Translations under genes and position numbers: made by a program
Source of the DNA: Terribacillus halophilus
GTDB taxonomy: Bacteria; Bacillota; Bacilli; Bacillales; Amphibacillaceae
Length of the DNA stretch: 64,000 nt
Direction of reading: 5' to 3'
Assembly (NCBI RefSeq): GCF_900162685.1
Contig: NZ_LT727828.1
Coordinates: 331,703 to 395,702 of the forward strand
Notes under the pieces: generated by a model
The model's input: the letters and a program-made list of their open reading frames with translations, nothing else
Told to the model about the DNA's origin: nothing
Databases searched by the model: none
In this document: positions 26,645 through 36,456 of the stretch, piece after piece
Position numbering within the stretch: the first letter of the stretch is position 1
Layout: every line of letters starts with the position of its first letter

Positions 26645-26977
26645 ATGAAAAAAGTACTTATTGGCATGCTTCTTTTAATGGTCATCGTTTTAGCAGCATG
26701 TGGAAAACCGAATATTGAAGGGACATGGAAAGGTGAAGATTCATATGGTGATTCTCTCATTTTTATGTTCTTTGATGATGGAACAGCAACTGTGGCAGAT
26801 GACATGGAAGGCGAAATGGATATGGAATACAGCATCAATGATGAAGGTGATGAACTTACACTAACATTTGAAGGGGAAGGCGCAACTCTTGGATTTGAGC
26901 AGAAAAGCAAGGATGTAATTAGATTAACAAATCCTGAGGATGCTGATGATGATCCAATTACACTAACGAAACAATAA
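26645..26977 (+). CDS. Small lipoprotein with a lipocalin-like single domain
   Basis: A 110-residue predicted lipoprotein: leader MKKVLIGMLLLMVIVLAAC with the lipid-attached cysteine at residue 19. The mature domain starts with IEGTWKGED and alternates short acidic strands (GTATVADDMEGEMDMEYSI, DELTLTFEGEG), a pattern of small beta-barrels such as lipocalin-like DUFs attached to the outer membrane face. Function unknown. A GGAGAG site precedes the ATG and a terminator follows, so it is a single-gene unit between a pseudogene and the S9 peptidase. Confidence 0.75.
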   Translation: MKKVLIGMLLLMVIVLAACGKPNIEGTWKGEDSYGDSLIFMFFDDGTATVADDMEGEMDMEYSINDEGDELTLTFEGEGATLGFEQKSKDVIRLTNPEDADDDPITLTKQ

Positions 26978-26979
26978 GA

Positions 26980-27008
26980 AAAAGCTGACCAGATCGGTCA
27001 GCTTTTCT
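26980..27008 (+). terminator. Terminator after the small lipoprotein gene
   Basis: Arms AAAAGCTGACC/GGTCAGCTTTT with loop AGATC. Confidence 0.88.
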
Positions 27009-27113
27009 TATGCGTTTAAGCACTTCTAAAGCTTCACTTGGGGGGCTAGAAGAAAGCTAGTTTTATATAAACTGAAGCTCGTTGTCACAGTAGCTTTAAC
27101 TGACGTAATCTAT

Positions 27114-27158
27114 AAAGGTAAGCCTTAGCTATCTTCCACGAGCTGAGGCCTTCCTTTT
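27114..27158 (-). terminator. Terminator after the S9 peptidase gene
   Basis: On the minus strand AAAGGAAGGCCTCAGCT pairs with AGCTAAGGCTTACCTTT (three mismatches or wobbles). The stem begins right at the stop codon. Confidence 0.6.
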
Positions 27159-29100
27159 ATACGTATTGGTTCATCCATGAAGTGACCTGTTCAAGCAGAT
27201 CAACTCGATAAGATGGTTTGCCGCTCTTCAGCAAGGTATGATTGGATGCTGGGTATCGGATCAATTTTGTTGTTTTGTCCCAGCGCTTCAATGCGGTATA
27301 GAGCTCATCTGCTTGGCTGACTGGGCAGCGTAAATCTGCTTCTCCGTGAATGAGGAGCAGCGGTGTTTCGATATCTTGTACGTGTGCGATAGGAGAGCGT
27401 TCCCATAGTCTATCGGAATTCTCCCAGATGTTTCCGCCAACAATTCCTTCTGTGTATGCAATGCCAATATCACTTGTGTTGTAAAAGGATACCCAGTTAG
27501 AGATACAACGCTGAGAGACAGCTGCTTTGAATTTGTTTGTTTGGCCGATGATCCAATTGGTCATTAATCCGCCGTAACTTCCGCCTGCAACGCCGATACG
27601 AGATTGATCCACAAATGGGTAGGTATTCTGTGCATATGTAAGTCCGCTCATAATATCGCGGTAATCTCCATTGCCAAAGTCACCGCGGCAAGCTTGGGTC
27701 AGCGCTTGATTATAGCCGACACTGCCTCTCGGATTAAGGAAAAGTACCGCGTATCCTTGTGCGGTCAGAGCCTGGAACTCATAACTGTACATATTGGTAT
27801 AAGCAGAATGTGGCCCGCCATGGATTTGCAGGATAAGCGGTACTTTTCCAAGTGTGATCTCCGCAGGCGGCATCATCCATCCTTGCAGCTTAGTGCCGTC
27901 AAAGGAGGTGAACCAAAATTCTTCTGGTATGCTTTGCCATGTAGCTTCATGAAATGCGGTATGGCAATTTGTAAGCTGTTCTTCTGTCATCGTTTCCAAG
28001 TCCAGCTGATAAATCTCACTAAGACTGGTCGGTGTGAGTGCTGCATAAATAAGATAGCGTCCATCTGCACTGATCGTCGCATCATAGATGTCTTTTTCTC
28101 CTGGTGTTACCTGGATGGGGGCATCCCCAGCAAAACGGTGAATATGTACTTGTCCATGCTTGGTAACAAGCGCATAAATTGCTTTGCTGACAGGATGAAC
28201 AATTGGTGCTGTGTAAGCATCCGAAAACTTCGCATCATTTAGAGAAGCGCTCCCGATATGCATATCCTCGGTATGAAACAGTTCTGGAGTGCCGCTTGTT
28301 CCAAGTCGGTAAAGCCGCTCAGAAGTACCGCTGCCGAATGCTTGGTTATTTGCAATCAGCATAAAGGTCTGCTCGTCTGCATTGTAGGTGAACTTTTGAA
28401 TCGACAAGCTGGAATCTGACTTTTTTGTAATAGCGCAATCCTGAATTGCAATTGTGTAAAGATCTTGTATCTGTTTATCTCGTCGATTATAGGCATCTTT
28501 GCCTGACAGAGATCCCGCTGTGAAGGCGATCTGTTTGCCGTCTGGAAGCCATTGTGCATTTTTAACGTGGAACGCGCCATCTGTTAGCTGGGCAATGCTG
28601 TTATCTGCCACACGGAACAAAAATAGATGGGTGTAAGTACCGGAGTAAAAACCTGTGCCTTCTTGTTTGAAATAGACTTGTTCATACACATGTCCAAAAT
28701 TGTTGGGGTTCACCTGCTTAGCCGGATCTGCATGAATAGCTGCAGTGAATAACAGATGTGAACCATCGGGTGACCATTGATAGGAAAGAATGGATGCGGG
28801 GTAATCAAGTAACTGTGCCATGTTTCCTTGCGCATCCTGCATCCAGATTGCTTTTTTCTCTTTTCCGCGAAGGAAAGTGAGTGTGCCGTCAGGTGACCAA
28901 GATGGAAATGAATCAAAGCCATCACCAGGTATGGTTTCGATGATTGAATTGCTGATTGTTTTGATAGTTGTGTAATAGCTGTTTGTTTCTTTATTGATAC
29001 TGCGATCCACATAGGCGATCGTGCTGTCAGAATGAACAGTTAAACCGGATAGCCAATGGTGATCCAGCAGATCTTCCGGGGTGAAATAACGCTTTGCCAT
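27157..29100 (-). CDS. S9-family prolyl oligopeptidase-like peptidase
   Basis: A 647-residue serine peptidase of the acylaminoacyl-peptidase/YuxL type. An N-terminal beta-propeller (about 1-390) contains repeated WSPDG elements, and the C-terminal alpha/beta hydrolase has the nucleophile Ser in AGGSYGG (about residue 505) and the catalytic His in PASNHTL near the end. It cleaves short or N-acylated peptides in the cytoplasm; no signal peptide is present. Start ATG 29100 follows AGGGAGG by 10 bases; an upstream in-frame ATG adds ten residues that include this site. It is monocistronic. Confidence 0.92.
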   Translation of the reverse strand: MAKRYFTPEDLLDHHWLSGLTVHSDSTIAYVDRSINKETNSYYTTIKTISNSIIETIPGDGFDSFPSWSPDGTLTFLRGKEKKAIWMQDAQGNMAQLLDYPASILSYQWSPDGSHLLFTAAIHADPAKQVNPNNFGHVYEQVYFKQEGTGFYSGTYTHLFLFRVADNSIAQLTDGAFHVKNAQWLPDGKQIAFTAGSLSGKDAYNRRDKQIQDLYTIAIQDCAITKKSDSSLSIQKFTYNADEQTFMLIANNQAFGSGTSERLYRLGTSGTPELFHTEDMHIGSASLNDAKFSDAYTAPIVHPVSKAIYALVTKHGQVHIHRFAGDAPIQVTPGEKDIYDATISADGRYLIYAALTPTSLSEIYQLDLETMTEEQLTNCHTAFHEATWQSIPEEFWFTSFDGTKLQGWMMPPAEITLGKVPLILQIHGGPHSAYTNMYSYEFQALTAQGYAVLFLNPRGSVGYNQALTQACRGDFGNGDYRDIMSGLTYAQNTYPFVDQSRIGVAGGSYGGLMTNWIIGQTNKFKAAVSQRCISNWVSFYNTSDIGIAYTEGIVGGNIWENSDRLWERSPIAHVQDIETPLLLIHGEADLRCPVSQADELYTALKRWDKTTKLIRYPASNHTLLKSGKPSYRVDLLEQVTSWMNQYV

Positions 29101-29201
29101 AGTTGAAATGCCTCCCTGTCTATTTGCCATTTATTGTATCGAAATATAGAGGAATGGGACAACATAAACTACTATGGCAAAGTGCAGAACAGGCTCGTGT
29201 A

Positions 29202-30104
29202 TTAGCTGAATGCTTCCATCGTTAAATCACTGTTTACTCCTATAGCGGCGAGGGATCCGTTTGCCGCAGCGAGGATGAGCTGGGAAGGGCCGGCAATAGT
29301 AGAGTCGCCTGCAGCATAAACACCAGAAATAGAAGTTCTGCCTAAATTATCGACTTTAATTCCGCCATTAGCGTCCGTATCATAACCAAGCGAAGAGGCG
29401 AAATTATGCGGCTGTGAGAGTTCTGTTATTACAAATCCTCCAGTGCGTTCCAATTCTTTTCCACTTTCCAAGACCACCTTTTTTAATATCCCAGCAGATC
29501 CCTCCAGCTTAGGTATCTTTTCTTCTACGACACGAATGTCATGTTTTTGAAGCATTGCTTTATCTTCATCGGGGATAATGGACAGCCCATTTGTGCAAAC
29601 AATTAAATCCTTACTCCATTGCGAAATTACCTTTGCCATATGTGCGCCATGTTTGTGTTCTGCAATTAACACTAATGGCTGATCACGTAACTCCCACCCA
29701 TCGCAATAAGGACAGCTGAACAGACTCTTTCCATACATATCATATATGCCTGGTATATTCGGTAAACTCTCACTTAGTCCGGTTGCGAGGATGACTTTTT
29801 TGGCGGAAAATGTTTCGCCACTCTGTGTTTGGAGTTGAAATGCAGATTCACCAGTTTTTTCAATCGTCACAACCTCCATATTATGAATAGTAATAGAAGG
29901 ATATTTACGCAAGTCATTGTGTGCGAAGCTGCGAAACTCGCTTGGAGAAACCCCATCTCTTGTAATAAAACCGTGGGACTCGTGCGTCACAGCATTTCTC
30001 GGCTTGGCATGATCAAATAACACAATATTTCTTCTGGCTCTTCCTAATACAAGTGCAGCATTTAATCCAGCTGGACCGCCGCCTATAATGGCACAATCTA
30101 ACAT
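29202..30104 (-). CDS. Thioredoxin-reductase-like FAD/NAD(P) oxidoreductase
   Basis: A 300-residue flavoprotein with the FAD-binding GGGPAG at residues 8-13, a redox-pair-like CPYC at 131-134 inside FSCPYCDGWEL, and a terminal AAGDST FAD motif. It lacks a separate thioredoxin partner gene. Members next to Rrf2 regulators are often annotated as NAD(P)/FAD-dependent oxidoreductases without a defined substrate. The AGGAGGA site directly abuts the in-frame ATG at 30110, so the ATG at 30104 is the better start. It is downstream of the Rrf2 gene on the same strand, 60 bases away, and probably under its control. Confidence 0.85.
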   Translation of the reverse strand: MLDCAIIGGGPAGLNAALVLGRARRNIVLFDHAKPRNAVTHESHGFITRDGVSPSEFRSFAHNDLRKYPSITIHNMEVVTIEKTGESAFQLQTQSGETFSAKKVILATGLSESLPNIPGIYDMYGKSLFSCPYCDGWELRDQPLVLIAEHKHGAHMAKVISQWSKDLIVCTNGLSIIPDEDKAMLQKHDIRVVEEKIPKLEGSAGILKKVVLESGKELERTGGFVITELSQPHNFASSLGYDTDANGGIKVDNLGRTSISGVYAAGDSTIAGPSQLILAAANGSLAAIGVNSDLTMEAFS

Positions 30105-30164
30105 GTTCATTCCTCCTGTGGATATTATGGATTGTTGTTATCTTTAAATAGAGTGAAGAAAAAA

Positions 30165-30605
30165 TCAACCCGCTTCGGATTGAAGGTATTCGGAAGCTCG
30201 ACGGTCGATTTTTTCTAGCACTTGTTCAATCGTTTGCGATTGCAAGTGTTCTTCCATTTTTCTTTCCGCATCGTTCATCACGCGCTGGATAAAACAATTA
30301 TCGTTTTCGTGTGCGTGTGATTCCAAGCCGCATTGGAATAAAGGATTCTGGCCTTCCACAGCTTGGATAACATCCCAGAAAGAAATGTCTCGGACATGCT
30401 TCATCAATTTATAACCGCCTTTTACGCCAGTTGCAGATGAGATTAATCCGGCTTTTACAAGCGTTGTCAGTACCTTTGATAGATAAGTGGGCGAGACTTT
30501 CTGCAATTCAGCTAAAGGCTTTACACCGACAGACTTTCCGGGCGGAAGCAAACCGAGAAAAGCAATGGAGTGGAGGGCATAGTTGGTAGCTTTGGAATAT
30601 TTCAT
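30165..30605 (-). CDS. Rrf2-family transcriptional regulator
   Basis: A 146-residue Rrf2 protein. The winged helix lies in the first 75 residues, with SPTYLSKVLTTLVKAGLI as recognition region and GVKGGYKL as wing. It has only two cysteines in the usual sensor loop (Cys92 and Cys104), not the three of IscR/NsrR, so iron-sulfur binding is doubtful and a thiol or metabolite signal is possible. It lies upstream of the flavin oxidoreductase gene in the same direction and probably regulates it and itself. The promoter region 30606-30685 is short and AT-rich. Confidence 0.88.
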   Translation of the reverse strand: MKYSKATNYALHSIAFLGLLPPGKSVGVKPLAELQKVSPTYLSKVLTTLVKAGLISSATGVKGGYKLMKHVRDISFWDVIQAVEGQNPLFQCGLESHAHENDNCFIQRVMNDAERKMEEHLQSQTIEQVLEKIDRRASEYLQSEAG

Positions 30606-30685
30606 GACGTCAACCTCTTTATTGTAGATTCCATATGTCTATAATATCTTCTGTATTTAACAAAGTCAATGTGAACACCTTGTAT

Positions 30686-31615
30686 TTACTTGGGACTATC
30701 CTCGATGCGCCATGCTGTAATATCATGCAGCTTTCCTTCTAATTCATGAAAATAACTCGTCAGGTAATGCTGGAACTGTTTTGCAATCGGGCTGAGAAAT
30801 CTTCTGGAAGACCACGCTACGCCAATCGTTCGTTCGCAAACAGGTTCTTTTATCCGAATGACAGGTAGCTGTTCTGCTTTGCTGCCGGTCAGGGAGACAG
30901 CGGGGATAAAAGCGATACCCAAGCCATTGCGAACAAGATCACCAATGACGCCTGGTTCATCGCCTTCAAAAGCAATGTGCGGGTGGAAACCTGCTAGCTG
31001 ACAATACTTATCCGTTAGACTGCGGATGCCATGGCCTTCATTCATGCTGACAAAGGCTTCCTCTCGAAGTTCTGCTAAAGTGACAGAGCGCTTTGTTTCA
31101 AGCCAGTGTCCAAGCGGGGCGATAAGCAGAATTTCTTCTGTAATCAGTGGCTTCCATTCTATATCATCTGCCTCAAGGGGAACTGAAGATATACAGAAAT
31201 CAAGCTCGCCACTGCGCAGTTTATCCGTCATTGTTGGGACAGAGTGAACGTATTGCTTGAAGTGAACAGCAGGCTGTTTCTGTAGAAAACCGCTAATTAA
31301 ATCAGGCAGTACTCTTGGAATAGTCACAGAAAGTTTTATGCTTTTATCTGCCTCTTGATTCGAGGCGTTCAGTTCTCTTCTAGCTTCCTGCAGCTCATGC
31401 AGGACGGCATCCACTCGTTTGAGAAACATCTTTCCATTATCATTTAACTTGATTTGGCGATTAAAACGCTCAAAGAGCTTCACACCTACATCCTCTTCCA
31501 GTCTGCTGATTGCTTTACTGAGAGAAGGCTGGGCGATATTGAGTGCTTCGGCAGCATGTGTCATATGTTCTAACTCAGCAACCTTTTTAAAATATTGCAG
31601 TTGTAGCAGTTCCAT
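30686..31615 (-). CDS. LysR-family transcriptional regulator
   Basis: A 309-residue LysR regulator. The N-terminal helix-turn-helix is at about residues 3-60 (FKKVAELEHMTHAAEALNIAQPSLSKAISRLE, given only as location plus the TPSLSKAISRLE-like end), followed by the linker helix and a periplasmic-binding-like effector domain (about 90-295). It is divergent from the YhgE/Pip gene with about 140 bases between, the classic LysR arrangement, so it probably controls that gene. The effector is unknown. Confidence 0.9.
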   Translation of the reverse strand: MELLQLQYFKKVAELEHMTHAAEALNIAQPSLSKAISRLEEDVGVKLFERFNRQIKLNDNGKMFLKRVDAVLHELQEARRELNASNQEADKSIKLSVTIPRVLPDLISGFLQKQPAVHFKQYVHSVPTMTDKLRSGELDFCISSVPLEADDIEWKPLITEEILLIAPLGHWLETKRSVTLAELREEAFVSMNEGHGIRSLTDKYCQLAGFHPHIAFEGDEPGVIGDLVRNGLGIAFIPAVSLTGSKAEQLPVIRIKEPVCERTIGVAWSSRRFLSPIAKQFQHYLTSYFHELEGKLHDITAWRIEDSPK

Positions 31616-31754
31616 ATTCGGCCTTCTTTCGGATAGCTTAAGAGCTATTATTTATAACAATATATATATTATACATCATATAAAAAAGCCGTTATGCTAT
31701 TTAGATGTTCGATATAGATGTTCAATATTTCACAAAGGTAAAGGTGAGGAGACT

Positions 31755-33761
31755 ATGAAAGGATTAAAACTAGGCTTTTTTGATATAAAGCGGATGTGGC
31801 AGCACAAGCATGGACGAATTGCACTTCTATTTCTACTGATTATTCCAGTTATCTATGCTTCGCTGTTTCTAGGTGGTTACTGGGATCCGTACGGCCATAT
31901 AGAAGATCTGCCTGTGGCTGTTGTTAACCAAGATGAAGGTGCCAGCATGGATGGAGAAGAAATGCATGCTGGGGACGATTTTATAAAAGAATTGAAGAAG
32001 AGCAAGTCACTTGACTTTGATTTTGTCTCCAATGAGAAGGCAGAAGAAGGATTGGATGACGGAAAATATTATATGAAAGTGACAATCCCGAAAGACTTCT
32101 CTGAAAGTGTTACAACCTTAATGGACGATAAACCGCAGCAAGCGGAGCTGACGTACGAAGTTAATCCAGGGAAGAACTTTGTGGCATCACAAATTAGTTC
32201 CTCTGCGATGGAAAAAATGAAAACAAAGCTGGCGAGCAGTATCACAAAATCATATGCTGACAGTGTGTTTACAAGTTTCCATGAAGTTGCATCCGGTTTG
32301 CAAGATGCAGGCGACGGCGCGGGAGATTTGCATAAAGGAATGACGGATGAGCAGAGCGGTCTGAAGGATTTGCAAACTGGTATTGGCGACGTGCATAGCG
32401 GCGCAGCTGATCTAGCGAACGGCACAGATAAGCTGGCTGGTGCCCAAGGTGAATTGTCTGATGGTATTGGCACCTTAAACACGGGTGCAAGTGATTTGGC
32501 AGACGGATTGGGACAGCTGGATGAAGGTGCCGACTCGCTAGCAACAAATAGCAACAAAATAGCGGATGGCTTGACTGATTGGAAGAAACAAAGCGAGAAG
32601 CTATCGGAGAATCAACAAGCATTCACATCTGGTTCAGAAGACTTGAATAAGCTGATTGCATCTTATATGAAAGAGCATCCAGAGCTTCAGGATGATAAAG
32701 CATTCCAGCAAATAGCTGCAGTATCCGGTAAGCTGGCAGATTCCTCTGCGAAATTAGCTGATGGCCAGCAGAAGCTTGGCGAAGGCGCCGATAAACTCGC
32801 AAACAGTGAACAAAAACTTGCGGATGGAGTGGATACATTCAGTGAGAAACTTGGCTCGGCTGTTAGCGGTGCGGATAAATTAGCTAGCGGTGCAGCAGAT
32901 TTGAATAGTGGATTTACTGACTACACGAAAGGTTTCGATTCCTTGCAAAGCGGTGCAGCGCAGCTTGCGTCCGGTACAGGTGACCTTTCGGATGGTGCTG
33001 CTGAGCTTAACGATGGTATCAATAAGCTTTCTGATGGGTCAGATGAGCTTGCGACTAGCTTGCAGGATGCTGCGGCTAAAACAAGTGATATTCAGTCAAG
33101 TGATGCATTGACAACAATGTTCGCAGACCCAGTTAAACTGACAGAGAAACAACTGTCAGATGTACCGAATTATGGTGTGGGTATTGCGCCGTACTTCTTG
33201 TCATTGGCATTGTTTGTGGGCGGTTTGATGGCAGCCAATATCCTGCCGCTTGGCAGAAGACAGGACATGCAAGTGTCAGGCACCGTGCAATTCTTCAGTA
33301 AGCTGACACTCATTTATGTCGTGGCAATTGTACAGGCAGTTATCCTTGATCTGATTTTCCTATTCGGATTCCAAGTGGATGTACAGAGTGTTCCACTGTT
33401 GTTCTTGTCCAGCATCATTGTATCCATGACAGTTATGACAATAATTCTCGCACTGGTGACGATATTCGGTAACTTAGGGAAATTGCTTGCCATTGTATTG
33501 CTGGTTATTCAGCTGGCATCCTGCGGCGGCACCTTCCCTAGCGAACTAACAGTATCTGGATTGGCCGCTGTAGGCAGGTACTTGCCAATGGCGCATTCCT
33601 TGCATAGTTTGCAAGAAGCAATTACGCTTGGTAACTGGTCCGTACTAAGTCATCAGCTAATTGATTTGGTTATTTATCTAGTAGTAATCGGTGTTATCGG
33701 CTGGGTGGTTTCCCATCTGCAGCACCGTCCTAAACAAGATACAGAGCAAGAAGCAGCATGA
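31755..33761 (+). CDS. YhgE/Pip-domain membrane protein
   Basis: A 668-residue protein of the phage-infection-protein (Pip)/YhgE family. TM1 lies near residues 22-45, then a large extracellular part with a long run of degenerate repeats rich in DG, GA and L (LADG, LASGA, LSDGA; about residues 200-440), predicted as coiled coil. The C-terminal ABC-2-like membrane block has five to six segments (about 478-650). Relatives serve as phage receptors or as type VII secretion (YueB/EsaA-like) components. ATG 31755 follows AAGGTGAGGAG; the in-frame region further up overlaps the divergent regulator and is not coding. LysR is divergent; a terminator follows. Confidence 0.88.
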   Translation: MKGLKLGFFDIKRMWQHKHGRIALLFLLIIPVIYASLFLGGYWDPYGHIEDLPVAVVNQDEGASMDGEEMHAGDDFIKELKKSKSLDFDFVSNEKAEEGLDDGKYYMKVTIPKDFSESVTTLMDDKPQQAELTYEVNPGKNFVASQISSSAMEKMKTKLASSITKSYADSVFTSFHEVASGLQDAGDGAGDLHKGMTDEQSGLKDLQTGIGDVHSGAADLANGTDKLAGAQGELSDGIGTLNTGASDLADGLGQLDEGADSLATNSNKIADGLTDWKKQSEKLSENQQAFTSGSEDLNKLIASYMKEHPELQDDKAFQQIAAVSGKLADSSAKLADGQQKLGEGADKLANSEQKLADGVDTFSEKLGSAVSGADKLASGAADLNSGFTDYTKGFDSLQSGAAQLASGTGDLSDGAAELNDGINKLSDGSDELATSLQDAAAKTSDIQSSDALTTMFADPVKLTEKQLSDVPNYGVGIAPYFLSLALFVGGLMAANILPLGRRQDMQVSGTVQFFSKLTLIYVVAIVQAVILDLIFLFGFQVDVQSVPLLFLSSIIVSMTVMTIILALVTIFGNLGKLLAIVLLVIQLASCGGTFPSELTVSGLAAVGRYLPMAHSLHSLQEAITLGNWSVLSHQLIDLVIYLVVIGVIGWVVSHLQHRPKQDTEQEAA

Positions 33762-33763
33762 AG

Positions 33764-33791
33764 AAAAGCTCGCCATTAGGCGGGCTTTTTC
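33764..33791 (+). terminator. Terminator after the YhgE/Pip gene
   Basis: AAAGCTCGCC pairs with GGCGGGCTTT (one G-T pair), loop ATTA, then T5. Confidence 0.85.
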
Positions 33792-33844
33792 TATTGACAT
33801 AATATGATAGACTTTAAGCATCACCTATATAAAGGATACGTGTT

Positions 33845-34477
33845 ATGCAAATCGATAAACCGAAACTACCAAATAACTTACCTGAAAAAAGAATGCATGA
33901 TATTTTCTTTGAAGAAGAACCTGAATTAGAGAATTGTCAGGTACTGCAAGCTGATTTTGAGAATGAATTGGTTGACCGGCTGCGTCTGTCAAAAGTGGTC
34001 ATCCGCAATAGCCGCTTCAATCATACTGATTTTACAGGAATGGATTTACTTGATGTGCGCTTTGAGAATTGTGATTTTTCGAATGTGAAAATGAGCAAAT
34101 CATCCATCCATCGCGTGGAGTTCCACGGCTGTAAGCTCTTGGGTGCAGATTTGACGGAATCTAGCTTAGGGAATGTCTCCTTTACAGATTCGCTTGTAAA
34201 CCTTGTTTCATTCGGCCAATCTAAATTGGAAAAAGTTATATTTTCCTCCTGCGGTTTGCAAGGAGCTGATTTCTACGCTTGCCGAATGAAGAAACTAGAA
34301 TTTGCTGCTTGTGATTTAAATGAAGCAAACTTTGAGCAAACATCGTTAAAAGGTATAGACCTCAGCACAAGCAGTTTTCAGCAGCTTACCTTTTCTATCG
34401 AAAACTTGAAAGGCTGTATCGTATCACCGAACCAAGCAATACAATTTGCATCTTTAATAGGACTTGTTATTAAGTGA
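33845..34477 (+). CDS. Pentapeptide-repeat protein
   Basis: A 210-residue protein made largely of pentapeptide repeats (about residues 28-190) of the A(D/N)LXX kind: FRNSRF-like, FTGMDLLDVRF, FENCDFSNVKM, LLGADLTESSL, LQGADFYAC, LNEANFEQTSL, LKGIDLSTSSF. Such sequences fold into a right-handed quadrilateral helix. Some members (Qnr, MfpA) mimic DNA and protect gyrase from quinolones, but most have no known role and no Qnr-specific loop is recognisable. No signal peptide. It forms a single-gene unit ending in a bidirectional terminator shared with lutP. Confidence 0.85.
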   Translation: MQIDKPKLPNNLPEKRMHDIFFEEEPELENCQVLQADFENELVDRLRLSKVVIRNSRFNHTDFTGMDLLDVRFENCDFSNVKMSKSSIHRVEFHGCKLLGADLTESSLGNVSFTDSLVNLVSFGQSKLEKVIFSSCGLQGADFYACRMKKLEFAACDLNEANFEQTSLKGIDLSTSSFQQLTFSIENLKGCIVSPNQAIQFASLIGLVIK

Positions 34478-34507
34478 AAAAGCTTCCCGTGTTGGGAAGC
34501 TTTTTTT
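34477..34507. terminator. Bidirectional terminator between the pentapeptide gene and lutP
   Basis: Arms AAAAAGCTTCCC/GGGAAGCTTTTTTT with loop GTGTT, between convergent genes. Confidence 0.88.
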
Positions 34508-36305
34508 AAGCGGCTGTTTTTAAGGCACTCTTCGCAGTGACGAGGCGCAGAATATACAGCATGACAATCAATGCATATAGAAGCAGCCATATATTTAAGA
34601 TGCCGTGGATAAGGGCCATACCGAGGAATCCGGCGGCAAGCACATAATAGGACATGGGAAGAATGGCTTTCCGGATGAGTGCGCCTTCCTTGCCGACTAA
34701 TCCAACCGTAGCGGAAGCGGCAACGATGTTATGGACACAAATCATATTTCCGGCAGCGCCACCTACAGCTTGCAATGCGACAACCGTTCCAGACTGATGT
34801 ACATCTAAGCCGATGTTGCCGGCAGCGCCAAATTGGAACAAGGAAAACATCATATTGCTGAAAGTGTTGCTTCCTGCGATAAAGGCACCCAGTGCACCGA
34901 CTGTCGGTGCGACAATCGGCCAGAAACTGCCGGTTAAGATGGCAACCGACTCAGCAAGAATTAGCGGCATATTTTGCCCGGCGAGTGCTTCTGTTGCGGC
35001 ATTGACTTTGTCGGCTGCCAAGGAAGTATTAAGGAAAATCTTAATCATAGGCACCGCGAACAACAATGCTATACCAGCGCTGACAGCTGTTTTAAAGGAA
35101 TGCTTCCAAGCATTTTTGTATGCTTGCAGCTTCATCCTGTGCAGGAAGAAAGTTAGGACAGAAACAATTACAAATAGAAAACCAGGCAGATAAAGTGGTG
35201 TGGAAGTAGTAGTTATCCCGGACCCGAATGTATCTGAGAATACAAGCTTCCAGGATTCAAGAAATTGTTTGAATGGATCAAAGGAACGGGACAGAACAAG
35301 TATCCCTGCAACCAATACATAAGGCAGCCAAGCCATCCAGGTAGAGATAGAGCGAGCAGCTTTTTCTTGTGCAGGAGCTTGATTAAGTTTACCAATCCAG
35401 TCAGCTTCCCATTGGCTTTTGTCTGGGAAATCAAATGTTTTATCTTTGGGCATAAACCAGCCTTGTCGTGCAGCAGGTACTACAATCAGAAGAGCAATGA
35501 GTGCACCTAACAAGGAAGGGAATTCAGGTCCAAGTAAAATGCCGATTAAGCAGTAGGGAATAGTAAAGGCAATCCCGGCAAATAAAGCAAACTTCCAAGC
35601 TCGAAGACCTTCCAAGTAAGATTTATTCGGTCCAAAGAAGCGGGTAAGCATAGCCGATACAAACAGCGGAATGATAGATCCTACGATCCCATGAACAAGG
35701 ACCACATCAGAAGTGATACGAAGCAAATACTCAAAATAGCCCATGTCCGTTTGCTGCAGACCGGTCATCACAGCTTGCTGATCAGTCAGCCCTGTATTGA
35801 CACCAATTAAAATAGGTGTTCCAACGGCACCGAATGAAACCGGTGTACTTTGGATGATCAAGGAGACGAGTACGGCAGCCATGGCTGGGAACCCAACAGC
35901 AACAAGCAGCGGTGCAGCAATCGCAGCAGCTGTACCATAGCCTGCTGCACCTTCAATGAAGGAGCCGAAAAGCCAAGCAATTAGGATAGCTTGAATACGA
36001 CGGTCTGGTGAGATAGTCATAAAGCCGCGGCGAATTGTGTGGATGGCACCAGATTCTTTTACTGTGTTCAGCAGCAGGACAGCGCCGAATACAATAAAGA
36101 TAACTTCCAGCGCAGTTACAAGACCATTAAAGGCAGCGGCAGCTACAACATTTGTTTTCGTTCCCCAAACGAAAACGGCAATTAGTGCAGTAACAACAAG
36201 CGCAACAGGCATTGCTTTGCTGGCTGGCCAGTTTAAAATGACTAAGAATAACAATATCGTTACGATTGGTACAATAGCGATTAAAGATAATGCAAGTAAA
36301 CTCAT
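34506..36305 (-). CDS. lutP: L-lactate permease
   Basis: A 599-residue LctP/LutP-family permease with about thirteen membrane segments. Family stretches are [29 protein letters not shown] and the late [20 protein letters not shown]. It imports L-lactate (and glycolate in some members) with protons. ATG 36305 is preceded by GGAGAGG; an in-frame ATG 12 bases upstream lacks spacing. The gene is divergent from lutR, and between them lie a TATAAT promoter, the lutR operator palindrome and a cre site, so expression should need lactate and be repressed by glucose. Confidence 0.95.
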   Translation of the reverse strand: MSLLALSLIAIVPIVTILLFLVILNWPASKAMPVALVVTALIAVFVWGTKTNVVAAAAFNGLVTALEVIFIVFGAVLLLNTVKESGAIHTIRRGFMTISPDRRIQAILIAWLFGSFIEGAAGYGTAAAIAAPLLVAVGFPAMAAVLVSLIIQSTPVSFGAVGTPILIGVNTGLTDQQAVMTGLQQTDMGYFEYLLRITSDVVLVHGIVGSIIPLFVSAMLTRFFGPNKSYLEGLRAWKFALFAGIAFTIPYCLIGILLGPEFPSLLGALIALLIVVPAARQGWFMPKDKTFDFPDKSQWEADWIGKLNQAPAQEKAARSISTWMAWLPYVLVAGILVLSRSFDPFKQFLESWKLVFSDTFGSGITTTSTPLYLPGFLFVIVSVLTFFLHRMKLQAYKNAWKHSFKTAVSAGIALLFAVPMIKIFLNTSLAADKVNAATEALAGQNMPLILAESVAILTGSFWPIVAPTVGALGAFIAGSNTFSNMMFSLFQFGAAGNIGLDVHQSGTVVALQAVGGAAGNMICVHNIVAASATVGLVGKEGALIRKAILPMSYYVLAAGFLGMALIHGILNIWLLLYALIVMLYILRLVTAKSALKTAA

Positions 36306-36323
36306 CGTCCTCTCCACCCCTCT

Positions 36324-36337
36324 AGTAAGCGTTTACA
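36324..36337. promoter_or_regulatory. cre site downstream of the lutP promoter
   Basis: AGTAAGCGTTTACA matches 13 of 14 cre positions and lies between the lutP transcript start and its start codon, a roadblock position. Confidence 0.65.
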
Positions 36338-36355
36338 TTTAAACGTTAATAATAA

Positions 36356-36407
36356 GGTCATCTGATGACCCGCTTACATTATAGAATGGTCTTTTTTGAA
36401 AAAGCAA
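36356..36407 (-). promoter_or_regulatory. lutP promoter with LutR operator
   Basis: On the minus strand TTGCTT (36402-36407), 18 bases, TATAAT (36378-36383). Immediately downstream, covering the start of the transcript, is the palindrome GGTCATCTGATGACC (36356-36370). The same 15 bases recur exactly before lutA (37262-37276). TCATC-GATGA is the kind of site bound by FadR-subfamily GntR regulators such as LutR/LldR. Confidence 0.75.
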
Positions 36408-36456
36408 TGAAATTTTGGAAAATTTCCGTTTATAATGAGAGAGAGGTGAGAACCCA

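Noticed and set aside
27604-28242. 212-codon frame on the plus strand inside the S9 peptidase gene
   Set aside because: It is antisense to a conserved enzyme, has no ribosome site and its translation is Cys/Arg-rich without recognisable motifs.
31419-31754. 112-codon N-terminal extension of the YhgE/Pip gene
   Set aside because: It overlaps the divergent LysR gene antisense; a proper AGGAG site precedes ATG 31755, where the family sequence begins.
32069-32622. Long antisense frames within the YhgE/Pip repeat region
   Set aside because: The Ser/Pro/Leu-rich translations are by-products of the periodic repeat on the coding strand.
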